Shown here in pieces: positions 17,052 to 24,474 of a stretch of 30,130 nt of DNA. Where the stretch lies: positions 1 to 30,130 of IMG/VR virus record IMGVR_UViG_3300001213_000059; one strand, 5' to 3'. A program made the translations under genes and the position numbers. The notes under the pieces are model-generated. The model saw only the letters and a program-made list of their open reading frames with translations, searched no databases and was not told where the DNA came from. The DNA comes from a virus. Within the stretch, counting starts at the first letter, position 1. Each line of letters opens with the position of its first letter.

Positions 17052-17969
17052 TTATAATTTACTTAAATGTTCTATAAAATGTCTGGCGCAATCATCAGAT
17101 AATTCTTCAACAAACTGCACCTCATAGTAAAGCAATGCTTTTGTCAGTCGGTCTTCAGCAAACTGTTTCTCAGCGATAAGTCGTTTAATTTTAGAATATA
17201 ATTCAGTCGGCGTTTCTCCATCTTCGACCACTTCTCCAGCGATTTCGTTGTTGTCTGTTTTTGCATAATTATCGCTATCCTCAGCGTTCGCCAGTTGTCC
17301 ATCAGTTTCTTCAGCATCATTGCTTCCTTTTTTGTTTAAATAATCCTTTTTTAACAATTCCGTTCTGGACATGGATTTGCTATCAACAATCTTATATTCC
17401 GCATCAATATAATCTTCAACTTCTTCACGAGGTTTGATTCCCTTCAAAGCATCTGGAAAGGCATCACGCAATGAAAAGCCTCTGGCACGAAGCTTAAGCA
17501 TTCTTTCAGGATATTGAGTCCATGGACCAGGCTTACCCAGCAATCCCGCTTTCTTTGCCATATCGAGTGTAAATTCATTGATTTTTGGAGCTTTTCCTTT
17601 CCTTCGGACAGTACAGACATACCCTATAATCCGATCATCTTGAGTGCGAATCGGAGCTTCACTCATGTCTTCAAAGTCTTTGTGAGCCATGCATAGTGCC
17701 AGCATGTCATCGCCCCACATCGCAGGTTTGCCATTAATGACCGCTACACATTGCATGGATTGCTCTGGAGTAAGTCCAACCTGATAACCCATAGCCCAGC
17801 AGATAAAAAGGTCTTGTGGCTTGCCCCGGAAGCCTTTGGGCACCAATTCAGATGACGCCAACTGTCCTGCAAGCTTCATGTAATGCGGTGCCAAGTCTTT
17901 TGAGAATAGGCTATCATCAAGGCGCGATGGTTTTACATATGATTCCTTTACTTCCTGTAAAGATTGCAT
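17052..17969 (-). CDS. recT: RecT-family single-strand annealing protein
   Basis: This 305-aa protein should bind ssDNA and anneal complementary strands, working with the exonuclease gene just upstream in the operon. Characteristic stretches are VPKGFRGKPQDLFICWAMGY, GLTPEQSMQCVAVINGKPAMW, GDDMLALC, and KAGLLGKPGPWTQYPERMLK followed by ARGFSLRDAFPDALKGI. The C-terminal 100 residues are acidic and low-complexity, then helical. The Shine-Dalgarno is AAGGGaaatc. The gap to the exonuclease gene is 8 bases. Confidence 0.9.
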   Translation of the reverse strand: MQSLQEVKESYVKPSRLDDSLFSKDLAPHYMKLAGQLASSELVPKGFRGKPQDLFICWAMGYQVGLTPEQSMQCVAVINGKPAMWGDDMLALCMAHKDFEDMSEAPIRTQDDRIIGYVCTVRRKGKAPKINEFTLDMAKKAGLLGKPGPWTQYPERMLKLRARGFSLRDAFPDALKGIKPREEVEDYIDAEYKIVDSKSMSRTELLKKDYLNKKGSNDAEETDGQLANAEDSDNYAKTDNNEIAGEVVEDGETPTELYSKIKRLIAEKQFAEDRLTKALLYYEVQFVEELSDDCARHFIEHLSKL

Positions 17970-17977
17970 GATTTCCC

Positions 17978-18808
17978 TTATTTAATATTAAAAACTCTGG
18001 TTCCTTTTTTATTGGCTTTCCATGTTGCCATGATTTCACCTTCCTGCCCCATCAGGTATTCAGCATTTCCCATATGACTCATGAGATGCATTTTGAATTT
18101 ATCTTCAGTTTCTGCAAGTTCTTTTAGCTTCATTTTGACATTCATTAATTCAGCCAATGCATTGGATGTTTTGAATGTGGAATGGCTGATTTTTTCAGGA
18201 GAAGGAGTAGGAAATTTAAGGCGACAATCGGAAGTATTTATTGGGTCTGGTTCAATGCGATTTTGTATGCAATTCCAGAAATCAATATCCGCTTGAATAA
18301 TCAGGTCTTCAAGTGCTTTATCTCGCTCATAAATGAATTGCTTGTATTCCATGCCACCAATGAGTACAGCGCAATACCCGCGGCTGGCATTTGTAATGGC
18401 ACATTGTTTGGCAATCTGAATCAGGTAAACAAGCGGAATCCCGTCACTGGAAGCCATATCCCATTCTTTTCGCTGGAAGCTGTTTGCTGATTTGGCTTCA
18501 ACAATGGCATGTTCTGAAGCAATCCAACCGTCCAGATTAGCGAATATAAAAGGATGATCAGGGTGATAGACTGTATCAGGAAAACTAACATCAACATTGT
18601 TTTCTTCAGAAAACCGTTTAATGATGAGAGGCTCAAGAGCGTTTCCCCAATATTGCTGTTCAGTAAGTTCTTCATCCGGTGAAACCACTCCTGTTTTTTC
18701 CAGATATAGTTGATATGGGGTCTTGTAACTGGAATATCCCATAATTATTGGCGTATCAGACGCACCTATCCCTTCGTGCCTCTTGGCTCGTTGCTCATCC
18801 GTTAGCAT
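17978..18808 (-). CDS. YqaJ-like phage exonuclease
   Basis: The 276-aa protein is a member of the YqaJ / lambda-exonuclease (PD-(D/E)XK) family that makes the 3' ssDNA for RecT. GIGASDTPIIMGYSSYKTPY is the family's N-terminal signature. Likely catalytic residues are E59 (ALEP), D93 (LDGW), E104 and K106 (VEAKSA). I chose ATG 18808 over the in-frame ATG at 18820 because GGAGG lies 5 bases ahead of it. It is first in the minus-strand operon, next to operator-like repeats at 18839-18882. Confidence 0.88.
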   Translation of the reverse strand: MLTDEQRAKRHEGIGASDTPIIMGYSSYKTPYQLYLEKTGVVSPDEELTEQQYWGNALEPLIIKRFSEENNVDVSFPDTVYHPDHPFIFANLDGWIASEHAIVEAKSANSFQRKEWDMASSDGIPLVYLIQIAKQCAITNASRGYCAVLIGGMEYKQFIYERDKALEDLIIQADIDFWNCIQNRIEPDPINTSDCRLKFPTPSPEKISHSTFKTSNALAELMNVKMKLKELAETEDKFKMHLMSHMGNAEYLMGQEGEIMATWKANKKGTRVFNIK

Positions 18809-18838
18809 AATTTCCTCCATGGAAAACAGTACTTTAAA

Positions 18839-18882
18839 TTAAATTAGTCTTTAAATCAATGTAGAATTAAAGTCTACTTTAG
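18839..18882. promoter_or_regulatory. Divergent control region with two operator-like palindromes
   Basis: Site A, TTAAATTAGTCTTTAA (18839-18854), and site B, TTAAAGTCTACTTTAG (18867-18882), are related to the phage-wide operator TTAAAGCTAGCTTTAA. Their centres are 28 bp apart. They lie between the leftward exonuclease operon and the rightward Cro-like gene. A rightward -10 (TACAAT, 18885-18890) directly follows site B. A leftward TTGATT at 18854-18859 is a possible -35, but its -10 is unclear. Confidence 0.6.
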
Positions 18883-18918
18883 AATACAATAGGTTAATAT
18901 TTGCACGAGGAATTTATT

Positions 18919-19161
18919 ATGACTATTGACGAGGTTGAGCAATGGTTTGGTAATTTACATCAATGCTGCCTTATGATGAAAATTGCCTCATCCAACATGA
19001 CAAGCTGGAAGAAGCAGGGATATATTCCCTTAAAACAGCAATTCAAAATAGCTTCGTTTACCGAAGGTGAACTCATGCCTGACGATATTGATCCATTTTA
19101 TGTTTTATTGGAAAGAAGGAGAAAAAATGAGTCTGACAGAAAGAATCAAGGAGTCAATTGA
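18919..19161 (+). CDS. Cro-like DNA-binding regulator
   Basis: The 80-aa protein starts at ATG with GAGGaatttatt. It has a helix-turn-helix pattern in its first half, IASSNMTSWKKQGYIPLKQQ, matching small Cro/YdaS-type phage repressors (a W-K-K..G-Y-I-P..Q-Q motif at the recognition-helix end), then a short strand with FTEGELMP. The motif part is about residues 10-55. It reads away from the operator pair at 18839-18882, which it probably binds. Its 3' end overlaps the next gene. Confidence 0.7.
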   Translation: MTIDEVEQWFGNLHQCCLMMKIASSNMTSWKKQGYIPLKQQFKIASFTEGELMPDDIDPFYVLLERRRKNESDRKNQGVN

Positions 19162-19315
19162 GAAAGAGATTGACAAGAGCCGTGAGCGATTCATGAAATC
19201 CATCTCAACCGATGAAAATGCGGACTATAGACGTGGTTTTTTGGCTGGTGAATTGTTTTCAAGACTGCATTTTAAATGTGCTTTCAGAGAGTTAGTGGAT
19301 GCGCAGAAAGAATAA
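19127..19315 (+). CDS. Small hypothetical protein
   Basis: The 62-aa protein, with start behind AGGAGaaaaa, overlaps the end of the Cro-like gene by 35 bases. It is helical and charged at the start (ERIKESIEKEIDKSRERF), then has RRGFLAGELFSRLHFKCAF. No family is recognised. It occupies the place of a CII-like activator in lambda but lacks an obvious HTH. Confidence 0.55.
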   Translation: MSLTERIKESIEKEIDKSRERFMKSISTDENADYRRGFLAGELFSRLHFKCAFRELVDAQKE

Positions 19316-19332
19316 AACAGATATAGTAGGGT

Positions 19333-19352
19333 AAAAAAGGGCATCCTGCCCT
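19333..19352 (-). terminator. Intrinsic terminator for leftward transcripts
   Basis: On the minus strand AGGGCA-gga-TGCCCT (19352-19338) is followed by TTTTTT (19338-19333). On the plus strand no T-run follows, so it acts leftward. No leftward gene ends here; it would stop an antisense RNA from the leader of the replication genes. Confidence 0.65.
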
Positions 19353-19363
19353 ACAACTGGCTT

Positions 19364-19394
19364 AACGCAATTAATGACTTGCCGGTCTTGCGTT
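19364..19394 (+). other. Hairpin in replication-gene leader
   Basis: AACGCAA (19364-19370) pairs with TTGCGTT (19388-19394), with a nested GAC/GTC pair. It could be an attenuator or antitermination site in the 161-base leader between the Cro operon and the replication initiator. The T-run after it is too short for a confident terminator. Confidence 0.35.
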
Positions 19395-19476
19395 TTGAAT
19401 CCTTACTTAACACTAACAAACAAGATGCGCTCTTCTTTCGCAGGTCGGGCACACAACATGTCGAGGTAATTGTATC

Positions 19477-20310
19477 ATGTCCACTTCTCAAAATGAAACA
19501 ACTTTAAACATTAAATCTGTTGGTCAACGCTGGATCGGTATTGAAGAAAATATTTTAGAAGCTTTAACGATTCATTCTTATGTTGTTTATTCTGCTCTCC
19601 GCTTCCTTGCTGATTATGGCAAAGATGACGCAATTTTAAAATTAACTTCCAAAACTGTTTATACAAAAGCAAAGATTTCTCGCGCCCAATATTTTAAATG
19701 CATCAATGAACTCGAACAAAATGGCTTAGTTTTACGCGATTCACGTGCTCTAATTGGAGGCAATGCGATCATTCATGTGGCAAAACATTTGAATTATTTT
19801 ACGCCTCAAATTTGTTCCGAATTGTTAAATAATGAAACACCCGTATCTGATGTAGACGGGTCAGTACACCATGTGGATACCTTAATCAGTAATTCTTTCA
19901 AGAATAAAGATAATACTATTAGCGAATTTGACAATTCGCCAGTAACAGCACGAATACAAAAACCTCAAAAACCAAAACCAAAAAAACAGTCGCCAGTGGA
20001 GCTACGCGAACTGATTGAGGTTTACAGGCAGACATTCCCGGATAATCCTCAACCACATAAAACGCTTATATCGACGAGCCTCCAAAGAACCTTATCGTCA
20101 CTTGTGCAGCATTGGCCTCGAATTGACCCAAATGGCAATCCCATTACGGTTGCAGCCTTCAGAAATTACCTTTCAATGCTCAAATCCAACGCCCCAAAGT
20201 TTTCTTTGGGTGAATACCTGACCCCAGATGGCAATAAAAAGAAAAATAACCTTGAAACATTTGCCCGGTTCAATACCGTGGTCAAATTCCTGGAGAACGC
20301 TTACTCATGA
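19477..20310 (+). CDS. Replication initiator / helicase-loading protein, O-like
   Basis: The 277-aa protein has a winged-helix N-terminal part (about residues 20-110: IHSYVVYSALRFLADYG, LTSKTVYTKAKISRAQYFKC, then a wing). A basic, Pro/Lys-rich linker follows (about residues 150-170), and then a helical C-terminal domain ending FARFNTVVKFLENAYS. This order, immediately before a DnaB gene with which it overlaps by 4 bases, is that of phage O-type initiators and helicase loaders. The origin in lambda lies within O; no iterons are seen within this gene, so its binding site may be elsewhere. GAGGtaattgtatc precedes the ATG. Confidence 0.72.
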   Translation: MSTSQNETTLNIKSVGQRWIGIEENILEALTIHSYVVYSALRFLADYGKDDAILKLTSKTVYTKAKISRAQYFKCINELEQNGLVLRDSRALIGGNAIIHVAKHLNYFTPQICSELLNNETPVSDVDGSVHHVDTLISNSFKNKDNTISEFDNSPVTARIQKPQKPKPKKQSPVELRELIEVYRQTFPDNPQPHKTLISTSLQRTLSSLVQHWPRIDPNGNPITVAAFRNYLSMLKSNAPKFSLGEYLTPDGNKKKNNLETFARFNTVVKFLENAYS

Positions 20311-21677
20311 ATGATATTATCCAATCCTTTCAGCTTGAACTTCGTGTTCTTGAAAACTTGATGCACTTTGGGGAACATTCTTCCCGAAAGGTTCAGGAAG
20401 CTATGCTGAAACTAACCACGGATTGCTTTTACAACCCCACAAATGCCCAATTTTTTGGACTGATTAAAAAATGTTTTATGAAGGAGGAAGGGTTCAATTT
20501 TGTTGATATGCTTGTTATTATTCCATCCGAAGATTTGACACTGCATGATGTTCTTGCTGGTTTAGTCGATAATTATCGTTTGTACCATACTGGAGAAGGT
20601 AGCTTTGAATCTGATGTTGACAAGCTTTTAACCCTTTCCACTCTTCGAAAACAAATACAAATTGCTGAAGGCATGATCGTACAAGTAAAAAATTGTACTA
20701 TTCCTGCTGATGCCCAAAAGATTTTAATGGATGATTTAAATTTGATAACCGCATTGAATACCCAAGAATCGAAGCAGGGAATCAGCAATTTTGAACTGGC
20801 TGATGAATATTTTGAAGGCAATCTACAGAAAGATTTGATTATTCCAACCTCCTGCGAGCAGCTTAACGAAGCTCTTGGAGGGGGTATAATGAGTAAAAGC
20901 CTGATAACGATCGCAGCTGGGGCTGGCGTAGGCAAAACCGGATTTGCTATTTTCCTTCTGGATTGTATTGCGCGAATGCAACCTGATACGCAAAGTTTAT
21001 TTTTTTCTTTGGAAATGGAAGCAAAACATATCTGGACAAGGCATGTTGGAATCTGTGGTCAAATGCTCTTTGAGGATATGTTTCATAGCGATATCACCAA
21101 CTCGGTAGCCAGATCTCTTGAAGTCCCAATAAAAATCTATGATGCGGAAAATTGTAAATCTTCCGCTGACATTGATTTCATCCTGACAACTGCCCGATTG
21201 AAAGCGATGGAAAAAAAGATTTCTGTCATTGTGGTTGACTATCTTGGGCTGGTTGAAAATCATGGAAACTTTGAGCGCAATGATTTACGGCAAGCGGACA
21301 TCACCAGCAAACTGGCGCGAATCGCGATTGAGTTGGATTGTATTGTGATTGCTTTGTCCCAGATTAACCGTGGAGCTTCCGCACGAGCGAGTGATGATCG
21401 CTGCCCATACCCGCACGATGCAGCGGATAGCTCAGGTAGTCACCGTTCCAGTACTCTTTGGCTGGGAGTCGATAGACCGGAACTTTATCAAACTGACCCA
21501 TGTTATCGAAACCAGTTTGTTATTAAATGCCGCAAAAATCGTTTCGGTGGTATTTTTGAACTTGCTTTAGCGTTTAATAACGGCACATTTGCAACCGTTC
21601 ATGAAGGATTCTTTAAAAAACCTTTTGCAAAGACCCCAATTGACCTTGAGAAAGCTATATTTTACCCAGATAGTTAA
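20307..21677 (+). CDS. dnaB: DnaB-type replicative helicase
   Basis: This 456-aa hexameric helicase unwinds DNA at the replication fork. The N-terminal domain covers about residues 1-170 and the RecA-like ATPase about 175-456. The Walker A motif GAGVGKTG is near residue 205 and Walker B VIVVDYLGLV near residue 307. ALSQINRGASAR, the conserved sensor/loop typical of DnaB, is near residue 352. It overlaps the O-like gene (ATGA), so the two are translationally coupled. The length is normal for a phage DnaB. Confidence 0.92.
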   Translation: MNDIIQSFQLELRVLENLMHFGEHSSRKVQEAMLKLTTDCFYNPTNAQFFGLIKKCFMKEEGFNFVDMLVIIPSEDLTLHDVLAGLVDNYRLYHTGEGSFESDVDKLLTLSTLRKQIQIAEGMIVQVKNCTIPADAQKILMDDLNLITALNTQESKQGISNFELADEYFEGNLQKDLIIPTSCEQLNEALGGGIMSKSLITIAAGAGVGKTGFAIFLLDCIARMQPDTQSLFFSLEMEAKHIWTRHVGICGQMLFEDMFHSDITNSVARSLEVPIKIYDAENCKSSADIDFILTTARLKAMEKKISVIVVDYLGLVENHGNFERNDLRQADITSKLARIAIELDCIVIALSQINRGASARASDDRCPYPHDAADSSGSHRSSTLWLGVDRPELYQTDPCYRNQFVIKCRKNRFGGIFELALAFNNGTFATVHEGFFKKPFAKTPIDLEKAIFYPDS

Positions 21678-21711
21678 ACGATCTCAATATTTTAATACGG
21701 TTATCTAGGGT

Positions 21712-21756
21712 AAAAAATAAAACCCCTTAAAACGCAAATATGAAGCTTTTAAGGGG
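21712..21756 (-). terminator. Terminator of the leftward early operon
   Basis: CCCCTTAAAA (21723-21732) and TTTTAAGGGG (21747-21756) form a 10-bp stem. On the minus strand the stem is followed by TTTTATTTTTT (21722-21712), so it ends transcripts from the 24330-21762 genes. It also lies just past the DnaB stop, where the plus strand has no T-tract. Confidence 0.8.
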
Positions 21757-21761
21757 ATGGA

Positions 21762-22040
21762 TTAAAACTCTGGAAACATTAAAGGTAATTTTGATTCAAG
21801 GGATTGAAGGCCAATATCAGATTTTGGTTGCTTTCTTGCTTTCTGACTGACAATGCTGGAATGAAAATCACGCAAAGACTTTAAGCGCAAGCAACGATAA
21901 CCGCGATCTTTCACTTGAACGCAAAACATGCATGGTTCAGGGATGGTATCGCGATCGTGCCCGTGTGAAGTGAGATAATTTATTTCTTCCTGAACTTGGG
22001 TTTTTAACAAGTCCAGATATTTCCGTTCAAATTCAGTCAT
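21762..22040 (-). CDS. Small hypothetical protein
   Basis: The 92-aa protein starts at ATG (22040) within the end of the gene upstream (8-base overlap), behind GGTGGccagtc. It is mainly charged helix with a central PCMFCVQVKDRGYRCLRLKS, whose two or three cysteines may bind a metal. It is the last gene of the leftward operon. No family is recognised. Confidence 0.55.
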   Translation of the reverse strand: MTEFERKYLDLLKTQVQEEINYLTSHGHDRDTIPEPCMFCVQVKDRGYRCLRLKSLRDFHSSIVSQKARKQPKSDIGLQSLESKLPLMFPEF

Positions 22041-22323
22041 GACTGGCCACCATGTCATCAATGAAATTGTTCAGCCTTCTTTGAATTTCCAGCATATCCG
22101 TTTTAGCGTCATTATCCTCTGCGTTGGCAGAATGATAAATAACCTCATGCATGGTCGAAAGCAAAAACGCTGCCAGAGTCGCGAATAGTCCACCGACTGC
22201 CCATTGGATATCTGATTGTTTTTCCCCGTAAGCGGTCAAACTCTTTTTGAGGTTATGCAATGACCCCATGGAATAATCCAGAGCTGATAAAATTTGTCTT
22301 TTTTGTCCAGAATCTTGAGCCAT
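22033..22323 (-). CDS. Small membrane protein
   Basis: The 96-aa protein has an N-terminal charged helix (residues 1-38), a single predicted membrane segment (IQWAVGGLFATLAAFLLSTM, about residues 39-58), and a charged C-terminal helix. The Shine-Dalgarno is AAGGAcgaaaaataa. It is one of three small single-span proteins in the operon. Possible roles are superinfection exclusion or envelope association. Function not recognised. Confidence 0.55.
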   Translation of the reverse strand: MAQDSGQKRQILSALDYSMGSLHNLKKSLTAYGEKQSDIQWAVGGLFATLAAFLLSTMHEVIYHSANAEDNDAKTDMLEIQRRLNNFIDDMVASHD

Positions 22324-22608
22324 TTATTTTTCGTCCTTAAAATCGGGTATGTTTTTTTGCAGTGCCACTACCGCACTGCGCAAAGCCTGAATTTGAATAT
22401 CTGCAACATGAGCCGGGAAAATGTCAACAATCTTGCCTGGCGTCACATAATAACCTTTGTTATCATGACTTTTCAAAGACAAGCTTAATGTTATGTGCAT
22501 TAACACATGCGCGAGCGTGCTTTTTATGTTTTCAAGGTCTGGATGAATTTCGCCTTTTGTTTCATCCAGAAATTTTTGTAAAAAATTATGTATTTCGTTC
22601 TGTGTCAT
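22324..22608 (-). CDS. Small helical hypothetical protein
   Basis: The 94-aa protein is wholly helical by appearance, with a motif ENIKSTLAHVLMHITLSLSL and YYVTPGKIVDIFPAH. The start is behind AAGGACAGataaca. It overlaps the repressor gene upstream by 23 bases. Family not recognised. Confidence 0.55.
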   Translation of the reverse strand: MTQNEIHNFLQKFLDETKGEIHPDLENIKSTLAHVLMHITLSLSLKSHDNKGYYVTPGKIVDIFPAHVADIQIQALRSAVVALQKNIPDFKDEK

Positions 22609-22831
22609 TGTTATCTGTCCTTACAATGAATAATTCATAAATATTAATTTTTAATGCCAAGGCTATTTTTTCTACATTGTGCATACATATATTTCTTTGT
22701 CCTCTTTCAATTGCTCCCATATAACTGCGATCAATACCAGCATGTTTCGCAAAGCTTTCTTGAGAAAAGCCTTGCATTGCTCTTAAAGATCGAATGTTAT
22801 TACCCAGGCATTTAAGAATGTTTTCCTTCAC
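22586..22831 (-). CDS. XRE-family transcriptional repressor
   Basis: The 81-aa protein is a single helix-turn-helix domain of the Cro/C1 (XRE) type. RSLRAMQGFSQESFAKHAGI carries helices 1-2, DRSYMGAIERGQRNI the recognition helix and turn, and VEKIALALKINIYELF the closing helices. It starts at GTG, with GGAG nine bases upstream; the GTG overlaps the stop codon of the gene before it (GTGA). It has no C-terminal peptidase domain, so no RecA-dependent self-cleavage is expected. It may bind the operator at 24367-24382 in its own promoter and the other copies. Confidence 0.85.
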   Translation of the reverse strand: MKENILKCLGNNIRSLRAMQGFSQESFAKHAGIDRSYMGAIERGQRNICMHNVEKIALALKINIYELFIVRTDNNDTERNT

Positions 22832-22998
22832 TTTTCATAACTCCATTGGTATTTTCTGCCAGATTTCTTGCAATGCTGGCAAACTAGCTCGAACCATGAA
22901 AAATGAAATACCACACTTTTTTGCTGGCAATGCGGACAATGTATTTCTTTGCCGTTGACCGCTGCGCGTGTGTAACGATTAACTTTTACAAGAGCCAT
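22828..22998 (-). CDS. Zinc-ribbon mini-protein
   Basis: The 56-aa protein (ATG at 22998) has two CxxC pairs, CPHC and CQHC, separated by about 16 residues, the standard zinc-ribbon layout, with a basic N-terminus (VKVNRYTRAAV). The stop overlaps the GTG of the XRE gene (GTGA), so translation is coupled. A longer upstream in-frame extension is not supported by a ribosome site. It may bind nucleic acid. Confidence 0.6.
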   Translation of the reverse strand: MALVKVNRYTRAAVNGKEIHCPHCQQKSVVFHFSWFELVCQHCKKSGRKYQWSYEK

Positions 22999-23018
22999 GT
23001 TCAATCCCGTACAGTATT

Positions 23019-23225
23019 TTAAAAAAACTTGAAAGCTTTGCCCACGGCTGCGAGCAAGCCTGTGATTGCAATCCCATACAAGCCAAATATGCAACCCAAC
23101 ATCCAATGAAAGTGTGAATCGACCTTTTGTTCAATGCGAATCAAAGCTTGTTCAAAGGTGCTGTTTTTTTGTTTTAACAACGCAACATCGAGTTGATCTT
23201 GCGTGTAAGTATTGTTTTGTGACAT
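23019..23225 (-). CDS. Small single-span membrane protein
   Basis: The 68-aa protein has an N-terminal charged helix (about residues 8-38, DQLDVALLKQKNSTFEQALI) and a C-terminal membrane span (HWMLGCIFGLYGIAITGLLA), then a short basic tail. This layout resembles the XhlA/BhlA type of holin-associated proteins. GGAtcataaaa precedes the ATG. It lies in an early-type operon, not a lysis cassette, so a holin role is doubtful. The next gene encodes a similar-looking protein. Confidence 0.55.
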   Translation of the reverse strand: MSQNNTYTQDQLDVALLKQKNSTFEQALIRIEQKVDSHFHWMLGCIFGLYGIAITGLLAAVGKAFKFF

Positions 23226-23227
23226 TT

Positions 23228-23404
23228 TTATGATCCAAAATATTTAAAAAGGCATGGAATGATAACGCCAGTAATCGCGATCATGATCAAAGCATTGAGT
23301 TTGCGATTGGTTGCAGAGTTTTTGTATTCCCCGATTCTAATACGCAATTCATGTTCGATATAAGCTTCTTTGTCCTTCAGTAGTTCAATATTTGAGCTAG
23401 TCAT
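23228..23404 (-). CDS. Small single-span membrane protein, probable partner
   Basis: The 58-aa protein begins with a charged helix (IELLKDKEAYIEHELRIRIG) and ends with a membrane segment (ALIMIAITGVIIPCLF) and a short tail. Like its neighbour at 23019-23225 it has the segment IAITG in the span and an FK-aromatic end, so they may be paralogues acting together. The start overlaps the stop of the upstream gene (ATGA), with GGGGttgaatc before it. Confidence 0.55.
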   Translation of the reverse strand: MTSSNIELLKDKEAYIEHELRIRIGEYKNSATNRKLNALIMIAITGVIIPCLFKYFGS

Positions 23405-23607
23405 GATTCAACCCCACATTTTGTGCATTCCCATATTTCGTGCTCACTGTATGTATTTTCAAAATCGTGATCGCAATAGTTTTTGATCATCTCTTTAAGT
23501 TTTGCCATTAAAGCGGGATCGTCACACTTTCCGCAACATTGTTGATGACTTAAAGCCCAATCCAGTAATTGGTGAAGCTCATCCAGTGTAAAATTATTGT
23601 CACTCAT
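23401..23607 (-). CDS. Small CxxC zinc protein, HxC type
   Basis: The 68-aa protein has an N-terminal helix beginning FTLDELHQLLDWAL, a CCGKC stretch, and a C-terminal NYCDHDF ... CTKC signature that could bind zinc (Cys/His). The same arrangement is seen in the 64-aa protein at 26706-26900. The start overlaps the upstream stop (TAATG). A nucleic-acid or regulatory role is inferred. Confidence 0.55.
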   Translation of the reverse strand: MSDNNFTLDELHQLLDWALSHQQCCGKCDDPALMAKLKEMIKNYCDHDFENTYSEHEIWECTKCGVES

Positions 23608-24014
23608 TACAACCTCGCAATAATGGTTTTATCAAAGCCAGCATTAAGGGCTATTGCTGTTAGTGCCTCTTCAACCACACTCATGCCCCTGCCTGAAATA
23701 TCCTGATCCGTTTCAATGCCAGCTTTTCGCAATGCATCAGCAAAGGCTGCGGATTGTTTACAGTACCCACCACCACCAGCGTGGCCGTGACCGCTACAAG
23801 ATGAATCATTGAATTCTACGGGCATACACCAAGAGTTTACCCAGAGCTGGCAATGAATAACGCTTGCCGTGGAGCTTTTACCCATGTACCAGCGTGCCTT
23901 TGCAAGAATCTTGAAACGGTCATCATGAAAGGCGATTAGTTCCATACTAGCAATGCATTCTTTTTTGCTGTTGTCGATATGACTTTGTTTTGGGTTGATT
24001 GATAATATTTTCAT
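23607..24014 (-). CDS. Phage protein with HGHAGGGGY motif
   Basis: The 135-aa protein (ATG 24014, behind AGGACAGtc) has a conserved-looking core: FKILAKARWYMGKSSTASVI, then SCSGHGHAGGGGYCKQSAAF, then ETDQDISGRGMSVVEEALTA and a terminal helix. I have a general memory of similar proteins in other phages, without known function. The histidine/glycine-rich stretch could be a metal or nucleotide site. It lies in the early operon. Confidence 0.6.
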   Translation of the reverse strand: MKILSINPKQSHIDNSKKECIASMELIAFHDDRFKILAKARWYMGKSSTASVIHCQLWVNSWCMPVEFNDSSCSGHGHAGGGGYCKQSAAFADALRKAGIETDQDISGRGMSVVEEALTAIALNAGFDKTIIARL

Positions 24015-24037
24015 GACTGTCCTCACGTTGGTTAAAA

Positions 24038-24193
24038 TTAAATTTGTACAATTTCGTATTCTTGTCGCCATTCCTCATAATCCATGCCTTCGTCATGAAA
24101 GAAGTTGCAAAGGAATTCTTCAGCCTTATCAAAAGAACTGAATTCATGGTGTGGGAATGTTTCGTTCCCAGCCCAGTCTTTTATAATCCACAT
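24038..24193 (-). CDS. Small acidic phage protein
   Basis: The 51-aa protein starts IIKDWAGNETFPHHEFSSFD, a common phage start of the form IIKDWAGN, and then has an acidic, aromatic helix (EEWRQEYEIVQI). Proteins of this type occur widely in phage early regions without known function. The start codon shares bases with the stop of the upstream gene (TAATG). Confidence 0.6.
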   Translation of the reverse strand: MWIIKDWAGNETFPHHEFSSFDKAEEFLCNFFHDEGMDYEEWRQEYEIVQI

Positions 24194-24330
24194 TATTCAG
24201 CTCTCCATAATTGACGCAAGGCTTCATCCCATATTTCATTGATCATATTTGCAGCTTGCTGTTTATCATTCGAAAAAAATAAAGCCGTTGATAAAAGTTT
24301 TTCCGCTAGGCATTTTATTATTTTATTCAT
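24193..24330 (-). CDS. Small helical protein, first in operon
   Basis: The 45-aa protein (AGGACAGaaac upstream) is helical: CLAEKLLSTALFFSNDKQQA and INEIWDEALRQLW. It is the first gene after the leftward promoter at 24361-24389. No function is recognised. Confidence 0.5.
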   Translation of the reverse strand: MNKIIKCLAEKLLSTALFFSNDKQQAANMINEIWDEALRQLWRAE

Positions 24331-24360
24331 GTTTCTGTCCTCTCTCGTTAATATGTGCAT

Positions 24361-24389
24361 AGTCTATTAAAGCTAACTTTAAATGTCAA
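24361..24389 (-). promoter_or_regulatory. Leftward early promoter with operator in its spacer
   Basis: On the minus strand TTGACA (24389-24384) and TAGACT (24366-24361) are 17 bp apart. The spacer contains TTAAAGTTAGCTTTAA (24382-24367), 15 of 16 matching the perfect palindrome at 25930-25945. It should drive 24330 to 21762 and be repressed when the palindrome is bound. Confidence 0.82.
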
Positions 24390-24417
24390 TAACTAAATAC
24401 ACCTTTATAACGTTTAT

Positions 24418-24445
24418 TTGAATTATTTTCATTTGATGATAGGAT
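24418..24445 (+). promoter_or_regulatory. Rightward promoter candidate
   Basis: TTGAAT (24418-24423) and TAGGAT (24440-24445) are 16 bp apart, ahead of the zinc-finger gene at 24475. It is back to back with the leftward promoter. Confidence 0.45.
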
Positions 24446-24474
24446 AGGTTAATTATTAAACAAGGATGGTTGAC

